A program made the position numbers and the translations under genes. The notes under the pieces were generated by a model. It ran no database searches. It was not told the DNA's origin and saw nothing but the letters and a program-made list of their open reading frames with translations. Source: Flavobacteriales bacterium (lineage in GTDB: Bacteria > Bacteroidota > Bacteroidia > Flavobacteriales_G > Salibacteraceae). From it: DNA of 57,827 nt. The stretch is from contig JABAYK010000052.1 in NCBI GenBank assembly GCA_018609045.1, positions 1-57,827 of the forward strand. The letters run 5' to 3'. Shown piece after piece: positions 8,839-17,457 of this stretch (positions are counted from its first letter, which is position 1; the number at the start of each line of letters is the position of its first letter).

Positions 8839-8882
8839 AATTAAACTTATAACCTTTTTCTTTGCAGGTAAATTTAAGGTAA

Positions 8883-9155
8883 ATGGCTTACCACCAAAAA
8901 AAATGTGAGCATTGTAGTATGTGGACAGACGGTTCAATACACAATTGTGCTTTTTGTGGTGGGGTTTTAGATGAAGTTTATAAAAAGGAAAACTCTGCAA
9001 GAAAGCTGAAATTGCCCGAAAAGCCCATTATTAGGATAAACCCAGAAGATGGCCCTTTCACAATATTTTTTAAAAGAATAGTACAGTTTCACCAATTGGT
9101 TTTTTATTGGATAGTATCAATTGTAATTTACTTTATTACATGGGTTGTTTTTTAA
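8883..9155 (+). CDS. Small zinc-ribbon-like membrane protein, unknown function
   Basis: A 90-residue protein with two CxxC knuckles (CEHC at 8-11 and CAFC about 22-25) that should bind one zinc ion, a charged linker, and a C-terminal transmembrane helix (about 68-88). The predicted layout is a cytosolic zinc ribbon tethered to the inner membrane. It diverges from the channel gene with 44 bp between starts and overlaps the next membrane protein by 16 bp, so the two are probably co-translated. No specific family recognised. Confidence 0.7.
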   Translation: MAYHQKKCEHCSMWTDGSIHNCAFCGGVLDEVYKKENSARKLKLPEKPIIRINPEDGPFTIFFKRIVQFHQLVFYWIVSIVIYFITWVVF

Positions 9156-9541
9156 GATTTTTTCCAATTTCGGTTTATTGGCATTTGGCTGTTGTTGCCT
9201 GGATAGTGTTTCATTTTTCGAACACAGTTGGGCTAAATAGCACATTTTTAAATAGTTATTTAGATGACTTTTTGGCTATTCCAATTGTATTAGGAGGAAT
9301 ATTGGTATTGTTTAGGAAGTACATTTTTAAAACAAGTAATTACACTTTCTCAACATTTCAAGTTTGGAGCATTGTATTGATATTCTCATTTTATTTTGAA
9401 GTTTTGGCTCCCATGCTAAAACCAGAGTTTACATCAGATTGGGTTGATGTTTTGTGTTATTTCTTAGGTGGTTTTGTTTTTCAATTGCTTTTGAATAAAC
9501 CTTTAATGAATAGCCAAGAACAGGTTTCTTGTGCTAATTAG
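9140..9541 (+). CDS. Small polytopic membrane protein, unknown function
   Basis: From the ATG at 9140 (preferred over a TTG at 9107 because it overlaps the upstream gene less) it encodes 133 residues with four hydrophobic helices separated by short loops (NSYLDDFLAIPIVLGG, FEVLAPMLKPEF). Similar small Bacteroidota proteins are often labelled 'magnesium citrate secondary transporter', a name I regard as unproven. It forms a two-gene unit with the zinc-ribbon protein. No catalytic motif is visible. Confidence 0.65.
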   Translation: MGCFLRFFPISVYWHLAVVAWIVFHFSNTVGLNSTFLNSYLDDFLAIPIVLGGILVLFRKYIFKTSNYTFSTFQVWSIVLIFSFYFEVLAPMLKPEFTSDWVDVLCYFLGGFVFQLLLNKPLMNSQEQVSCAN

Positions 9542-9548
9542 AAGCCGA

Positions 9549-9586
9549 TGTCATTTTTCATCCCGAATGTGCGGGATGAGAAATCT
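9549..9586 (+). repeat. Short palindromic intergenic repeat, copy A
   Basis: TGTCATTT, then a perfect 8-bp hairpin (TCATCCCG at 9558-9565, loop AATGTG, CGGGATGA at 9572-9579), then GATGAGAAATCT. The same flanking words surround a different hairpin at 40395-40452 on the other strand, so this is a dispersed repeat and not a simple terminator. It sits in the 174-bp gap between the membrane-protein pair and the RQGD gene; no other feature is seen in that gap. Confidence 0.55.
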
Positions 9587-9715
9587 ATTTGTTTTAAAAA
9601 AAGAATCAATTTAAGCCCTGCTTGGGAAAAGCAGTTTAGGGAGAATTCATCAAAAACTTGTTTTTTTTGTTTCATAAACATCTACTAGTAATTATCTGTT
9701 TCTATAAATAAAACT

Positions 9716-10084
9716 ATGGAGCAATTTAGGCAAGGCGATGTGTTTTTAGAAAAAGTTTCTGATTTACCTGCAGAAATTAAACAAACCATTCAACCAACCA
9801 ACAATCAATCGGAGCTTTTGATAAAAGGGGAGAGCAGAAACCATGGACATTTTATTGAAGGAGATGTAGAAACCTTTTCGGTTGAGCCTACTGAAAATCA
9901 AAATGAAATAATTACTCATTACCTGAATGTGAAAACCGAGAGCCTGCTCAAACACTTAAAAATTGACACCAAAGATTTCACAAAAGAACACTCTGAAATA
10001 AAGCTAAAACCTGGAGTTTATAAGGTTGTTAGACAACGAGAATACAATGCTTATCAAAAGGCAATAAACATTGTAAAAGATTAA
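9716..10084 (+). CDS. Small conserved protein ('RQGD...VVRQREY' type), partner of a DUF6745-like protein
   Basis: A 122-residue soluble protein with a recognisable frame: RQGDVFL near the N-terminus, a central GESRNHGHFI element (other members have GE-x-x-GHAH), and a C-terminal PGVYKVVRQREY. I recall the same layout in uncharacterised proteins of actinobacteria and Bacteroidota encoded beside DUF6745 proteins, as here. The His/Glu-rich centre could bind metal or ligand; that is only a guess. Its stop overlaps the start of the next gene by one base (TAATG), indicating translational coupling. Confidence 0.75.
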   Translation: MEQFRQGDVFLEKVSDLPAEIKQTIQPTNNQSELLIKGESRNHGHFIEGDVETFSVEPTENQNEIITHYLNVKTESLLKHLKIDTKDFTKEHSEIKLKPGVYKVVRQREYNAYQKAINIVKD

Positions 10085-11124
10085 TGGATGAAAAACACAT
10101 CAAGCAATTAATAAAAAGCTTAGAAAACTTTGCTTTTTCCGAAATAAACGAAATGATTTTGGGATTAAACTATGATTATGTGTTGGCTAACACTATGTTT
10201 ATTAAGCAGTTTTACAAACAATTAAGCCTAAAAATCCCAAAAATATTAATTGCCCAAAACCCTGAAGATTTTCACCTAAAGTTTCAAGAATTAAAAATCT
10301 ATGAAAAGCCAATTGAAATTTCTTCTCATAAATTTTGGGTAAATTTTAATGCAAGCCCAATAAAAATATCTCTCGAAGAGGATAAAATTTTTACTGAGTT
10401 AGCCAAGGCTGCAAAAGGCTTGTTTTTAAGTTCATTTTATGCCATCTCACAAATGGTTGAGCAAAGAATCAAAATGTCTCATCCTAAATTTATTGCTTCG
10501 CACCCCTCTTTAAATATAAATTATCATGCTATTTATTGGTTAAAGAAGTTTCATGCAAAGTATTTAAATCTGCCAACCAAAAACTTACAAGAGTTATTTT
10601 CAAAAACCAATATTTTTTGGAGTAAAACCTTTGAAAACACCTTTTTGTATTGTCCTTTTCCAAAATCAATTCATTTTGACGAAAACAATTTACTTCACGC
10701 AGAAACTAGTGCAGCTATTAGCTGGGAGGGCTTCGACCTATTTGCTTGGAGGGGAATTGAAATTCCCAAAAGGTGGATTCTAAATCCTGAAACCATCAAC
10801 AACCAAGAAATTATAGGGCAAAAGAATGCCGAATTAAGAAGAATAATGCAGGAAGTTATTGGTAGTGAAAGGTTTGCTCACCTATTGGGATTGCAGAAAT
10901 TAGATGAAGATTATGACTTACAAGGTAATTTACAAACGCTTTACAAAACAGCGGAAATAGATTCTATCGCGAAAGATTATTTGTATTTCGCAAGAGTTGC
11001 TTGTCCGTCAACTGGCAGAATATATTTTTTAGGAGTACCACCAGGTTTAAACAATATATGGGATGCAGTGGCATGGACTTTTGGCAAAACCAAAGAAACA
11101 TATAAGCCTATTATTGAAACTTAA
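10084..11124 (+). CDS. DUF6745-like protein, unknown function
   Basis: A 346-residue soluble protein without signal peptide. The C-terminal 150 residues carry the pattern I associate with DUF6745: SWEGFDLFAWRGIEIP, a 'PETI...QKNAELRRIM' helix, an ARVACPSTGRIYFLGVPPG segment, and a closing AVAWTFG with Tyr and ET at the very end. The N-terminal half is helical and divergent. Function is unknown for the family. It is coupled (TAATG) to the RQGD protein, with which I expect it to act. Its stop is two bases from the stop of the convergent msrA gene. Confidence 0.78.
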   Translation: MDEKHIKQLIKSLENFAFSEINEMILGLNYDYVLANTMFIKQFYKQLSLKIPKILIAQNPEDFHLKFQELKIYEKPIEISSHKFWVNFNASPIKISLEEDKIFTELAKAAKGLFLSSFYAISQMVEQRIKMSHPKFIASHPSLNINYHAIYWLKKFHAKYLNLPTKNLQELFSKTNIFWSKTFENTFLYCPFPKSIHFDENNLLHAETSAAISWEGFDLFAWRGIEIPKRWILNPETINNQEIIGQKNAELRRIMQEVIGSERFAHLLGLQKLDEDYDLQGNLQTLYKTAEIDSIAKDYLYFARVACPSTGRIYFLGVPPGLNNIWDAVAWTFGKTKETYKPIIET

Positions 11125-11126
11125 CC

Positions 11127-11771
11127 TTATTCTTTAAGTTTATCGGCAAACACTTTTTTGAATTTGTCAACCTTTGGCTTAACTACCAACCTACAATAAC
11201 CTTGGTCTGGATTGCTTTTGTAATAGTTTTGGTGATAATCTTCGGCTACATAAAAATTGTCAACCGGTAATATTTCTGTTACTATTGGGTTTGGAAAAGC
11301 TCCAGATTCATCTAACTTTTGCTTGTATTCTTCTGCAATTTGCTTTTGTTCATTGTTATGATAATAAATACCTGAACGGTATTGAGTACCCACATCATTT
11401 CCTTGTCTATTTAAAGTTGTTGGATCATGAGTTTGCCAAAAAACCTCTAAAATTTCTTTAAATGAAACTAATTCAGGATTATAAACTATTCTGGCAACTT
11501 CTGCATGGCCAGTTCTGCCTGTACAAACCTCTTTGTAACTTGGTTTTTTTACAGAACCATTGCTGTATCCTGAAATTACAGTATCTACACCGTTTAAACT
11601 TTGAAAAACTGCTTCTACGCACCAAAAGCAACCTGCTCCTAAAGTAATTTCTTCCATACCGGGTTTTAATTCTAAATTAAGTTTTGAATTTGTTTTTTCT
11701 TGTTTTGGTTGACTGCATGCCACCAAAAATAATCCTGAGAAAACGATGCTAAAAATAACTTTTAGATTCAT
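11127..11771 (-). CDS. msrA: Peptide-methionine (S)-S-oxide reductase, lipoprotein form
   Basis: A 214-residue MsrA. The catalytic motif GAGCFWCVEAVF is intact, followed by GYSNG, the GRTGHAEVARI element and the C-terminal YHQNYY / GYCRLVV residues, which include a possible resolving Cys. The N-terminus is a lipoprotein signal ending LVACSQ, so the enzyme is probably lipid-anchored in the envelope. It reduces methionine-S-sulfoxide in proteins, presumably repairing periplasmic or outer-membrane proteins. No msrB is fused or adjacent. Confidence 0.95.
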   Translation of the reverse strand: MNLKVIFSIVFSGLFLVACSQPKQEKTNSKLNLELKPGMEEITLGAGCFWCVEAVFQSLNGVDTVISGYSNGSVKKPSYKEVCTGRTGHAEVARIVYNPELVSFKEILEVFWQTHDPTTLNRQGNDVGTQYRSGIYYHNNEQKQIAEEYKQKLDESGAFPNPIVTEILPVDNFYVAEDYHQNYYKSNPDQGYCRLVVKPKVDKFKKVFADKLKE

Positions 11772-11823
11772 GTCTTTTTAACATGAATAAAGAATAATTG
11801 TTTTGATAAAAATATAAGGGAAA

Positions 11824-12348
11824 TTACAAATAAGGTAATGATTCTACAACCTCTTTGTATCTAGCAAAAGCCAAAACAGATTCAGATTCGATAATTGGTT
11901 TTGACAAGGCGAAAAGTGCCCGGTAAAAAATGTTATTTCCTTCGATACTAATTTTGTAGGTAACCAATGTATTTTTGCCGTTTTGGTTAAAAAACATTTC
12001 AACAGAACCTTTGAACTTGTGGTTTTGAAAAGAAACAATAGAACTTTTGTAAGGATTAATTTCTTCAATTTGAGCTTCAATTTCAATTTGCTCGTCTTCT
12101 AGTTGAAGGATACATTTTTCAACAGAACCTTTTGTGTAAGGCAATCCTTCAAAATGTTTAATGTTTGTAATTTGAGGAAACCATTTGTTGATGGTTGTTG
12201 GTTCTATTACAGAAGCAAACGCTTCAGAAATCATTGCATTTACTTCAATTTTATCCTCAACAGTTACGCTTGGGTTTATCAAACCTAGGGTGAAAAAAGA
12301 TAAAACTACAGCTAAACACAGAATGATTATCGGCTTGATAAACTTCAA
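11824..12348 (-). CDS. SRPBCC/polyketide-cyclase-like protein with N-terminal membrane anchor
   Basis: A 174-residue protein: a hydrophobic N-terminal segment (about 5-27), then an SRPBCC (START-like) beta-grip domain, recognised from the EVNAMISEAFASVIEPTTINKW opening, the central paired strands and a long C-terminal helix ending RYKEVVESL. Such domains bind hydrophobic ligands in a deep pocket; here the ligand is unknown. The start is TTG at 12348, since no ATG lies in frame upstream and the hydrophobic segment begins at once. Stands between msrA and the aldehyde dehydrogenase, all on the minus strand. Confidence 0.7.
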   Translation of the reverse strand: MKFIKPIIILCLAVVLSFFTLGLINPSVTVEDKIEVNAMISEAFASVIEPTTINKWFPQITNIKHFEGLPYTKGSVEKCILQLEDEQIEIEAQIEEINPYKSSIVSFQNHKFKGSVEMFFNQNGKNTLVTYKISIEGNNIFYRALFALSKPIIESESVLAFARYKEVVESLPYL

Positions 12349-12395
12349 AGAGACTTGATTTTTAATTATGGGTTAAAAGTCTGAATTTTATTTGG

Positions 12396-13802
12396 TTAAA
12401 AGAATAATTTAATAACTTTTTCTTTGAAATTACTATATGGAGGATATCTAAGGGGTATATCTATAAATGAACTAGTATTTGTTATCGATTTAATGTTAGA
12501 TAAATTCAGAAAACCATCTTTACCATGATACCTTCCTGAGCCTGAGTTCATAATTCCTCCAAAGGGAAGACTTGGATTAGCAATATGCACCAAAGTGTTG
12601 TTTATACACCCTCCGCCAAACGGTATTTCTTGGGTTATTTTTTGGTTAAAGTTATCATTTTCAGAAAATACATAAAGTGAAAGAGGGTGAGGATTATTCT
12701 CAATAATCTCATAAATATCACCTTCAATTTTATAGGTAAAAATTGGTAAAATGGGGCCAAATATTTCTTCTTGCATTATTGGCGAATCCATTTTTCCTTC
12801 AATTAGAGTCGGGCCAAAAAACAAGTTTTCTTCATTTGTTATTCCACCATAAATTATTTCATTTCCTTCTAATAACTTTTGCAAAGTCTTAAATCTATTT
12901 AAGTTGATTATGCGACCAAAGTTTTCACTTTCTTGTTGATTCTTGCCAAAAAATAATTCAATGGCTTTTGTCATTTCTTCAATTAATTTAGGCTTTACCT
13001 TTTCATGCACAATTAAGTAATCTGGAGCGATGCAAGTTTGGCCAACATTTATAAATTTTCCTGAAATAATTCTTTTTGCAGCTACTTTAATTTTTGCCGA
13101 ATCATCTACAATGCAAGGGCTTTTGCCCCCTAACTCTAAAGTTACAGGTATTAGTTGGTCTGCGGCTTTCAAACTAACTAACCTACCAACTTGTGGACTT
13201 CCAGTAAAAAAAATATGATCGAATCTAAATTGCTCAATCATTTCTGGAATTACAATGTGCCCTTCACCTTCTACAAATGAAACTAGATTTTCATCAAAAG
13301 TTTGTTCGATAAAATCTTTCAATACCAAATTGGTATGAGGCGTAAATTCAGAAGGTTTTATCATACTATAGTTTCCTGCAGCAATACTTGCTACCAAAGG
13401 GCTTAAGGCAAGGTTTACAGGATAATTCCATGGAGAAATAATTAGAACTACACCTTTTGGCTGGGCTTGAGTATAAGAGGTTGAGGGAAAATGGGCTAGT
13501 GGAGTATCAACCCTGTTTTTTTCCATCCAAGACCCCAAATTTTTGAGTGTATGCTTTATTTCAGGATAAACAAACCCTGTTTCGGTAATAAAACTTTCTG
13601 CTTTCGATTTTCCTAAATCTTTATGAAGTGCTTTAGCGAAATTATCTTCAAAGCTTTTTAGGTTTTTTAGAAAAGTTTTGAGTTGGTTTCTTCTAAATTG
13701 GTAAGATTTTGTGGCTCCCGAATTAAAAAAGATGCGTTGGTTTTTAAGTTTTTCAAGCACTTCATCAAAATTGACCTTAAATTCGCTTTTCAAATTCTCC
13801 AT
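12396..13802 (-). CDS. NAD(P)-dependent aldehyde dehydrogenase (class 3-like)
   Basis: A 468-residue aldehyde dehydrogenase without signal peptide. The catalytic Cys lies in VGQTCIAPDY and the general-base Glu in VTLELGGKSPC; the NAD-binding loop FTGSPQVGR and the IISPWNYP segment are present. The short length, and the C-terminal part with SGSGRYHGKDGF, resemble class 3 / fatty-aldehyde dehydrogenases that oxidise medium- and long-chain aldehydes. Physiological substrate unknown. Its start codon is only two bases from the start codon of the divergent lipoprotein hydrolase gene. Confidence 0.93.
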   Translation of the reverse strand: MENLKSEFKVNFDEVLEKLKNQRIFFNSGATKSYQFRRNQLKTFLKNLKSFEDNFAKALHKDLGKSKAESFITETGFVYPEIKHTLKNLGSWMEKNRVDTPLAHFPSTSYTQAQPKGVVLIISPWNYPVNLALSPLVASIAAGNYSMIKPSEFTPHTNLVLKDFIEQTFDENLVSFVEGEGHIVIPEMIEQFRFDHIFFTGSPQVGRLVSLKAADQLIPVTLELGGKSPCIVDDSAKIKVAAKRIISGKFINVGQTCIAPDYLIVHEKVKPKLIEEMTKAIELFFGKNQQESENFGRIINLNRFKTLQKLLEGNEIIYGGITNEENLFFGPTLIEGKMDSPIMQEEIFGPILPIFTYKIEGDIYEIIENNPHPLSLYVFSENDNFNQKITQEIPFGGGCINNTLVHIANPSLPFGGIMNSGSGRYHGKDGFLNLSNIKSITNTSSFIDIPLRYPPYSNFKEKVIKLFF

Positions 13803-13804
13803 AG

Positions 13805-15241
13805 ATGAAATTAATTTCTAAATATATAATTATAGCCTTAACGCTTGTTTTTTCTGGATGTTCAGAAGTTGAAGATTCAAATAATACAAATAATAAAGAA
13901 GTAAAAACACCAAGTTCGTCGGCATTGGCTGAATCTAGAACCGCAACTGCTAAAACTATTGAAAAGGGAAAAGTTGTGTATGAATATAAAATTGAAGGCA
14001 GGAGTGAAGGTGAAATAGCTTATTATATTCCAACAGAAGTTGAGCCTACCTCTATTATTATATTATTCGATGCTCAAGCAAGAGGTTTTTTACCGATTGT
14101 TAGGTACAAGGCTTTGGCCGATAAGTATGGGTTTATATTGGTTGGTTCAAATATTTCAGAAAATGGATATCCTTATCCACAAACCCAAGAGCATTTTACT
14201 TTGGTAAAAAACTGGGTTGAAACAAATTTTGAATCCTTAAAAGATAAAGTACACATTGGAGGTTTTTCAGGTGGCGCAAGAGTAGGAGGTTGGTTGGCTT
14301 TTGATTTTGGCTATCCTTCAATTTTTGGATGTGCTGCAGGGGTTCCGAACAACGACAAAGAGATTATTAACAACAAGTTTTTTTATGGTACTGCGAGTAC
14401 TTTAGATTTTAATTACCGAGAGTTAAATGCCCTAACAGATGGATTTTTAGCATTAAATCATTTTGTTTCAATTGTTGAAGGATACCACGATTGGGCTCCA
14501 TTTGAAGAGATGGAACTCATTTTTAAGTGGCTCAAAATGAATGAGATGAGATTAGGTGTTACCGATCAAAATATTGAGTTGGTAACCCAATGGTTTCAAG
14601 ATTATAAATCTGATTTGAGCGAAATTTCGGCAAACAATAATATGCCACTAGAAATTAGATACAATGCTATTATCAAAGGCTCATCATTATTTCACGATTT
14701 GGTTGATATTTCATTTTTTGAGCAGGAGAAAATAAAATTCAGAGAATCAAAATCTTGGGCAGGACTTTCAAAACATCGCTCAATAGCAAATTATGCAGAA
14801 GGAAGTTGGACAGGTAAGTTTGGTTATGCACTTGATGGTGAAAATCCTGTGCCTGTATGGAATCAATACATTGATGAATTGAACAAGGAGATAGATAATG
14901 CACCTAATGTTATTACCAAAAGAGGTTTAGAACGGGTAAACAGTTTTATATCGTTAGTTGGGTTTTTAAAAATGGAAGATTCTTACAATAAAGGAAACCT
15001 TGAAGAAGCGACACAGTTTATGGCTATTGTGGAGAGAGTGCATCCAACCAATGCAGATGTTTTTTATTTCAAGGCAATTTTTGCCGCTCAAAACAATAAC
15101 ATTCAAGAAGCCAAAGATTATTTGAATAAAGCAGTTTCAAATGGATTTGCCAATTACAAAAAGCTGCAAAATCAAGAAGAACTTTCTATTTTGAATATTA
15201 ATGAATTTGTAGAAAAAATTAAAAATCCACAACTTAAATAA
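13805..15241 (+). CDS. Lipoprotein with alpha/beta-hydrolase domain and C-terminal TPR
   Basis: A 478-residue exported lipoprotein: lipobox FSGC about 18-20 residues in, then a low-complexity Asn/Ser-rich linker. Residues about 60-245 look like an alpha/beta hydrolase: nucleophile elbow GGFSGGARVGG and a late EGYHDWAPFEEM histidine. The C-terminal 100 residues read as TPR-like helices (EEATQFMAIVERVHPTNADVF). Likely an esterase or peptidase-like enzyme facing the periplasm or cell surface; the substrate is unknown. The ATG at 13805 fits the signal peptide. It ends two bases from the stop of the convergent PKD lipoprotein gene. Confidence 0.8.
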   Translation: MKLISKYIIIALTLVFSGCSEVEDSNNTNNKEVKTPSSSALAESRTATAKTIEKGKVVYEYKIEGRSEGEIAYYIPTEVEPTSIIILFDAQARGFLPIVRYKALADKYGFILVGSNISENGYPYPQTQEHFTLVKNWVETNFESLKDKVHIGGFSGGARVGGWLAFDFGYPSIFGCAAGVPNNDKEIINNKFFYGTASTLDFNYRELNALTDGFLALNHFVSIVEGYHDWAPFEEMELIFKWLKMNEMRLGVTDQNIELVTQWFQDYKSDLSEISANNNMPLEIRYNAIIKGSSLFHDLVDISFFEQEKIKFRESKSWAGLSKHRSIANYAEGSWTGKFGYALDGENPVPVWNQYIDELNKEIDNAPNVITKRGLERVNSFISLVGFLKMEDSYNKGNLEEATQFMAIVERVHPTNADVFYFKAIFAAQNNNIQEAKDYLNKAVSNGFANYKKLQNQEELSILNINEFVEKIKNPQLK

Positions 15242-15243
15242 AC

Positions 15244-15705
15244 CTATTGCAAATTACAGGTATAACCATTTGTTAGCCAATAGTCTACTTGCTTATCAAA
15301 CTCCTCTTTGGTGAGGTAGGTCGAAGCACATTCTAAGTATTCACTTCCCAAAGAGCTAGTGCACTTGTAGCAAATATCTTTTACAGTAACTGTTTCAGAA
15401 GTAATATCTTGTTTTTTTTCATTTTTAGAAACAGCAGTTAAACTTACTGTAAAATTTCCGGGGGCTTCCCAAACATGGTTTACAACATTGCCTGAATAAA
15501 TTTCATGGGTCGATTCTAAAGACAATAAAGGTTGTTCAATTTCCCAAGAATAGCTCTCGGAATTATCAGAGCAGCTTTTTAGCGTAATCGTTTCAAAAAT
15601 ATTTACAGTTTGGCTAGGAGAAAACTCTATGCAAGCTTTAGGTTCTTTTTTGCAAGAGTAACTTCCTATTAGAGCAATAAATAAAACTAAAAGTAGCCTT
15701 TTCAA
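15244..15705 (-). CDS. Small lipoprotein with PKD-like domain
   Basis: A 153-residue protein with a lipoprotein signal (SYSCKK). Residues about 30-108 form a PKD-like beta-sandwich (ACIEF...QTVNIFETITLKSC, SYSWEIE, HVWEAPGNFTVSLTAVS). The C-terminal tail has a CYKC pair and two further Cys (LECAS, YTCN), which may form disulfides or bind metal. It starts five bases after the stop of the CotH-kinase gene on the same strand, so it probably belongs to that transcription unit. Confidence 0.72.
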   Translation of the reverse strand: MKRLLLVLFIALIGSYSCKKEPKACIEFSPSQTVNIFETITLKSCSDNSESYSWEIEQPLLSLESTHEIYSGNVVNHVWEAPGNFTVSLTAVSKNEKKQDITSETVTVKDICYKCTSSLGSEYLECASTYLTKEEFDKQVDYWLTNGYTCNLQ

Positions 15706-15710
15706 ATGTT

Positions 15711-17390
15711 TTACCTTTTGATGATTTGGCTATTGAAAACCTCTCCATTTTTGGTAATTAATTGAAGATTATAAATTCCTGCAGGAAACTTCATAACATC
15801 AACTTGGAGAATATTTAAATTTTGCGTATTTACTGATTTTTGGTAAACAACTTGACCAATATTGTTGAATATTTTTACCTCTTTAGGCATTGCATTTGCC
15901 AAGCTTGTATTTTCAATAAAAACATAGTCGTTAGTTGGGTTTGGGTAAATATTTAACGAAATATTTTCAGATGTAAAATTTTCATTTATTGACTGTATTT
16001 CGTCATCACAATCGCCTGGCATATTAATATCTAGCCAATTAAGCCTTGCTATTGTCCAGTTTTTTAAATAATCAATTTCTTCTTCGTAAGTTTCACCCAC
16101 AAAAAAGTTAGGCCAAATGTATCTGCCTAAGCTATTCCAAAAGTTATGGTTTTTGTGTGCAGCAAAGCCTAATTCAACAACACCCGAGTCAATTTGAGCC
16201 ATAACACTATCTGTGTGTAACGGGCCTGCTCTCAATTCTTCCCAACGGCAGTTTAGGTAATGAGCAAATGCTGGGTCTTCTAATAATTTTTGATACCAAA
16301 ATAATCTGTTTCCACCGCTATCATACATCCATCCATAAGTATACATAGCGCCTTCAGAGCCATAATCTACATTTCCGTAGCCTAAATTAAAATCCCATAT
16401 AGGGCCCATATTTATTTTGCCACCATCGTTAACATGGTCTTTGTATAGGTAAACACTAAACCTAAATCCATCAACGTTTTTGGCTAATTCGTTTACTATA
16501 AAAAAATCGGCAAAGCTTTCTTTGTTGATAAAATTATGGTAGCCATCTATAGGATTTCTGAAGTTTTTTGAAAGCATAACATCTTCAAAACCAACAATAA
16601 AATCTTTGATGTATTCTTTTTGTTTTGGATGTATGATATCAGGATCTGGATAATAGTATTGATAGGTTTGGTTTGTATAACCAGGAAAAATTGTGTCGTG
16701 GTCTGCCACAAATGAATTATTAGGATCGCTGTCCCAATCAATTTTTAAAATATAGCCACCTGTAATATCTGTGCCTGTTGTGTCAGAGGTATGAAGTCGA
16801 GCAATATCTACTCTATTTCTATCTCTTTTTATTTTTTCGGTCATCATGTAAGCGCCCAAATAATAACCATTGTGCATAACTTCAACAAATTTTGTGCGTG
16901 GAGAATAACGCAAGAATTTACTTCCTAGGTTATATGTGAGGTAATTTCTTAGTAATGATTTATCTGAATAAGGAGCATAAAGAATCCAATCGTTATCCAT
17001 CGGAAATTCTAACAAGTCTTTATCCACGTTGTTTCCTGCTCCATCAACGGTTTCGAAGCGGTAAGATTTTTTTGGAAAAGCCAAGGATGAATTTCCTTTA
17101 GTCTTGATTGAAATTGGTCCGGTATATTCATCTCCAATGCCATGATATTTGTTCAAACCCCCATTTCTATCATAATGTAGGTTTAAATATCCTGGTAATT
17201 TTATTGTATCGTTTAAAGAACCTGAAGTAAAGTTAAAAACTGGTAAATGTGAGGATTCTTGGTAATAAAGTGGAGCATCAAACCATTCAGGATTTTCTCT
17301 GTAATAATCATTAGTATCCTTTATTCCGGCGTGTAAAAAGAAATTTGAAGATAAATCTAAACCTCCAAAATAATATTGGTGAACTTGCAC
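15711..17390 (-). CDS. CotH-kinase family T9SS protein, C-terminal 560 residues of a frameshifted gene
   Basis: Main part of a secreted CotH-like protein. It opens in mid-domain (VLAVQVHQYYFGG in this frame), has the CotH core (KGNSSLAFPKKSYRFE, then a DWILYAPYSDKSLLRN loop, and GPIWDFNLGYGN), and ends in a type A T9SS sorting domain (IYPNPTNDYVFIEN ... GIYNLQL). CotH proteins are atypical kinases that phosphorylate secreted proteins; T9SS would deliver this one to the surface. The beginning of the gene is at 17458-17904 in another frame; see that entry. The apparent start at 17390 is an artefact of the break. Confidence 0.85.
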   Translation of the reverse strand: MQVHQYYFGGLDLSSNFFLHAGIKDTNDYYRENPEWFDAPLYYQESSHLPVFNFTSGSLNDTIKLPGYLNLHYDRNGGLNKYHGIGDEYTGPISIKTKGNSSLAFPKKSYRFETVDGAGNNVDKDLLEFPMDNDWILYAPYSDKSLLRNYLTYNLGSKFLRYSPRTKFVEVMHNGYYLGAYMMTEKIKRDRNRVDIARLHTSDTTGTDITGGYILKIDWDSDPNNSFVADHDTIFPGYTNQTYQYYYPDPDIIHPKQKEYIKDFIVGFEDVMLSKNFRNPIDGYHNFINKESFADFFIVNELAKNVDGFRFSVYLYKDHVNDGGKINMGPIWDFNLGYGNVDYGSEGAMYTYGWMYDSGGNRLFWYQKLLEDPAFAHYLNCRWEELRAGPLHTDSVMAQIDSGVVELGFAAHKNHNFWNSLGRYIWPNFFVGETYEEEIDYLKNWTIARLNWLDINMPGDCDDEIQSINENFTSENISLNIYPNPTNDYVFIENTSLANAMPKEVKIFNNIGQVVYQKSVNTQNLNILQVDVMKFPAGIYNLQLITKNGEVFNSQIIKR

Positions 17391-17457
17391 TGCTAATACA
17401 TTTTTTCCTGGTTTTAGGGCATAAAAAAAGTTGTTGTTTAATAGTATTTTATAGGAT

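Noticed and set aside
8839..9000. Upstream extension of the Kir channel to 9000
   Set aside because: Those residues are rich in His/Lys and overlap the divergent zinc-ribbon gene; the channel-like sequence begins at the ATG at 8838.
9716..11124. Toxin-antitoxin interpretation of the RQGD/DUF6745 pair
   Set aside because: The coupled start would suit it, but neither protein resembles a known toxin or antitoxin and the 346-residue size is unusual; kept as an unknown pair.
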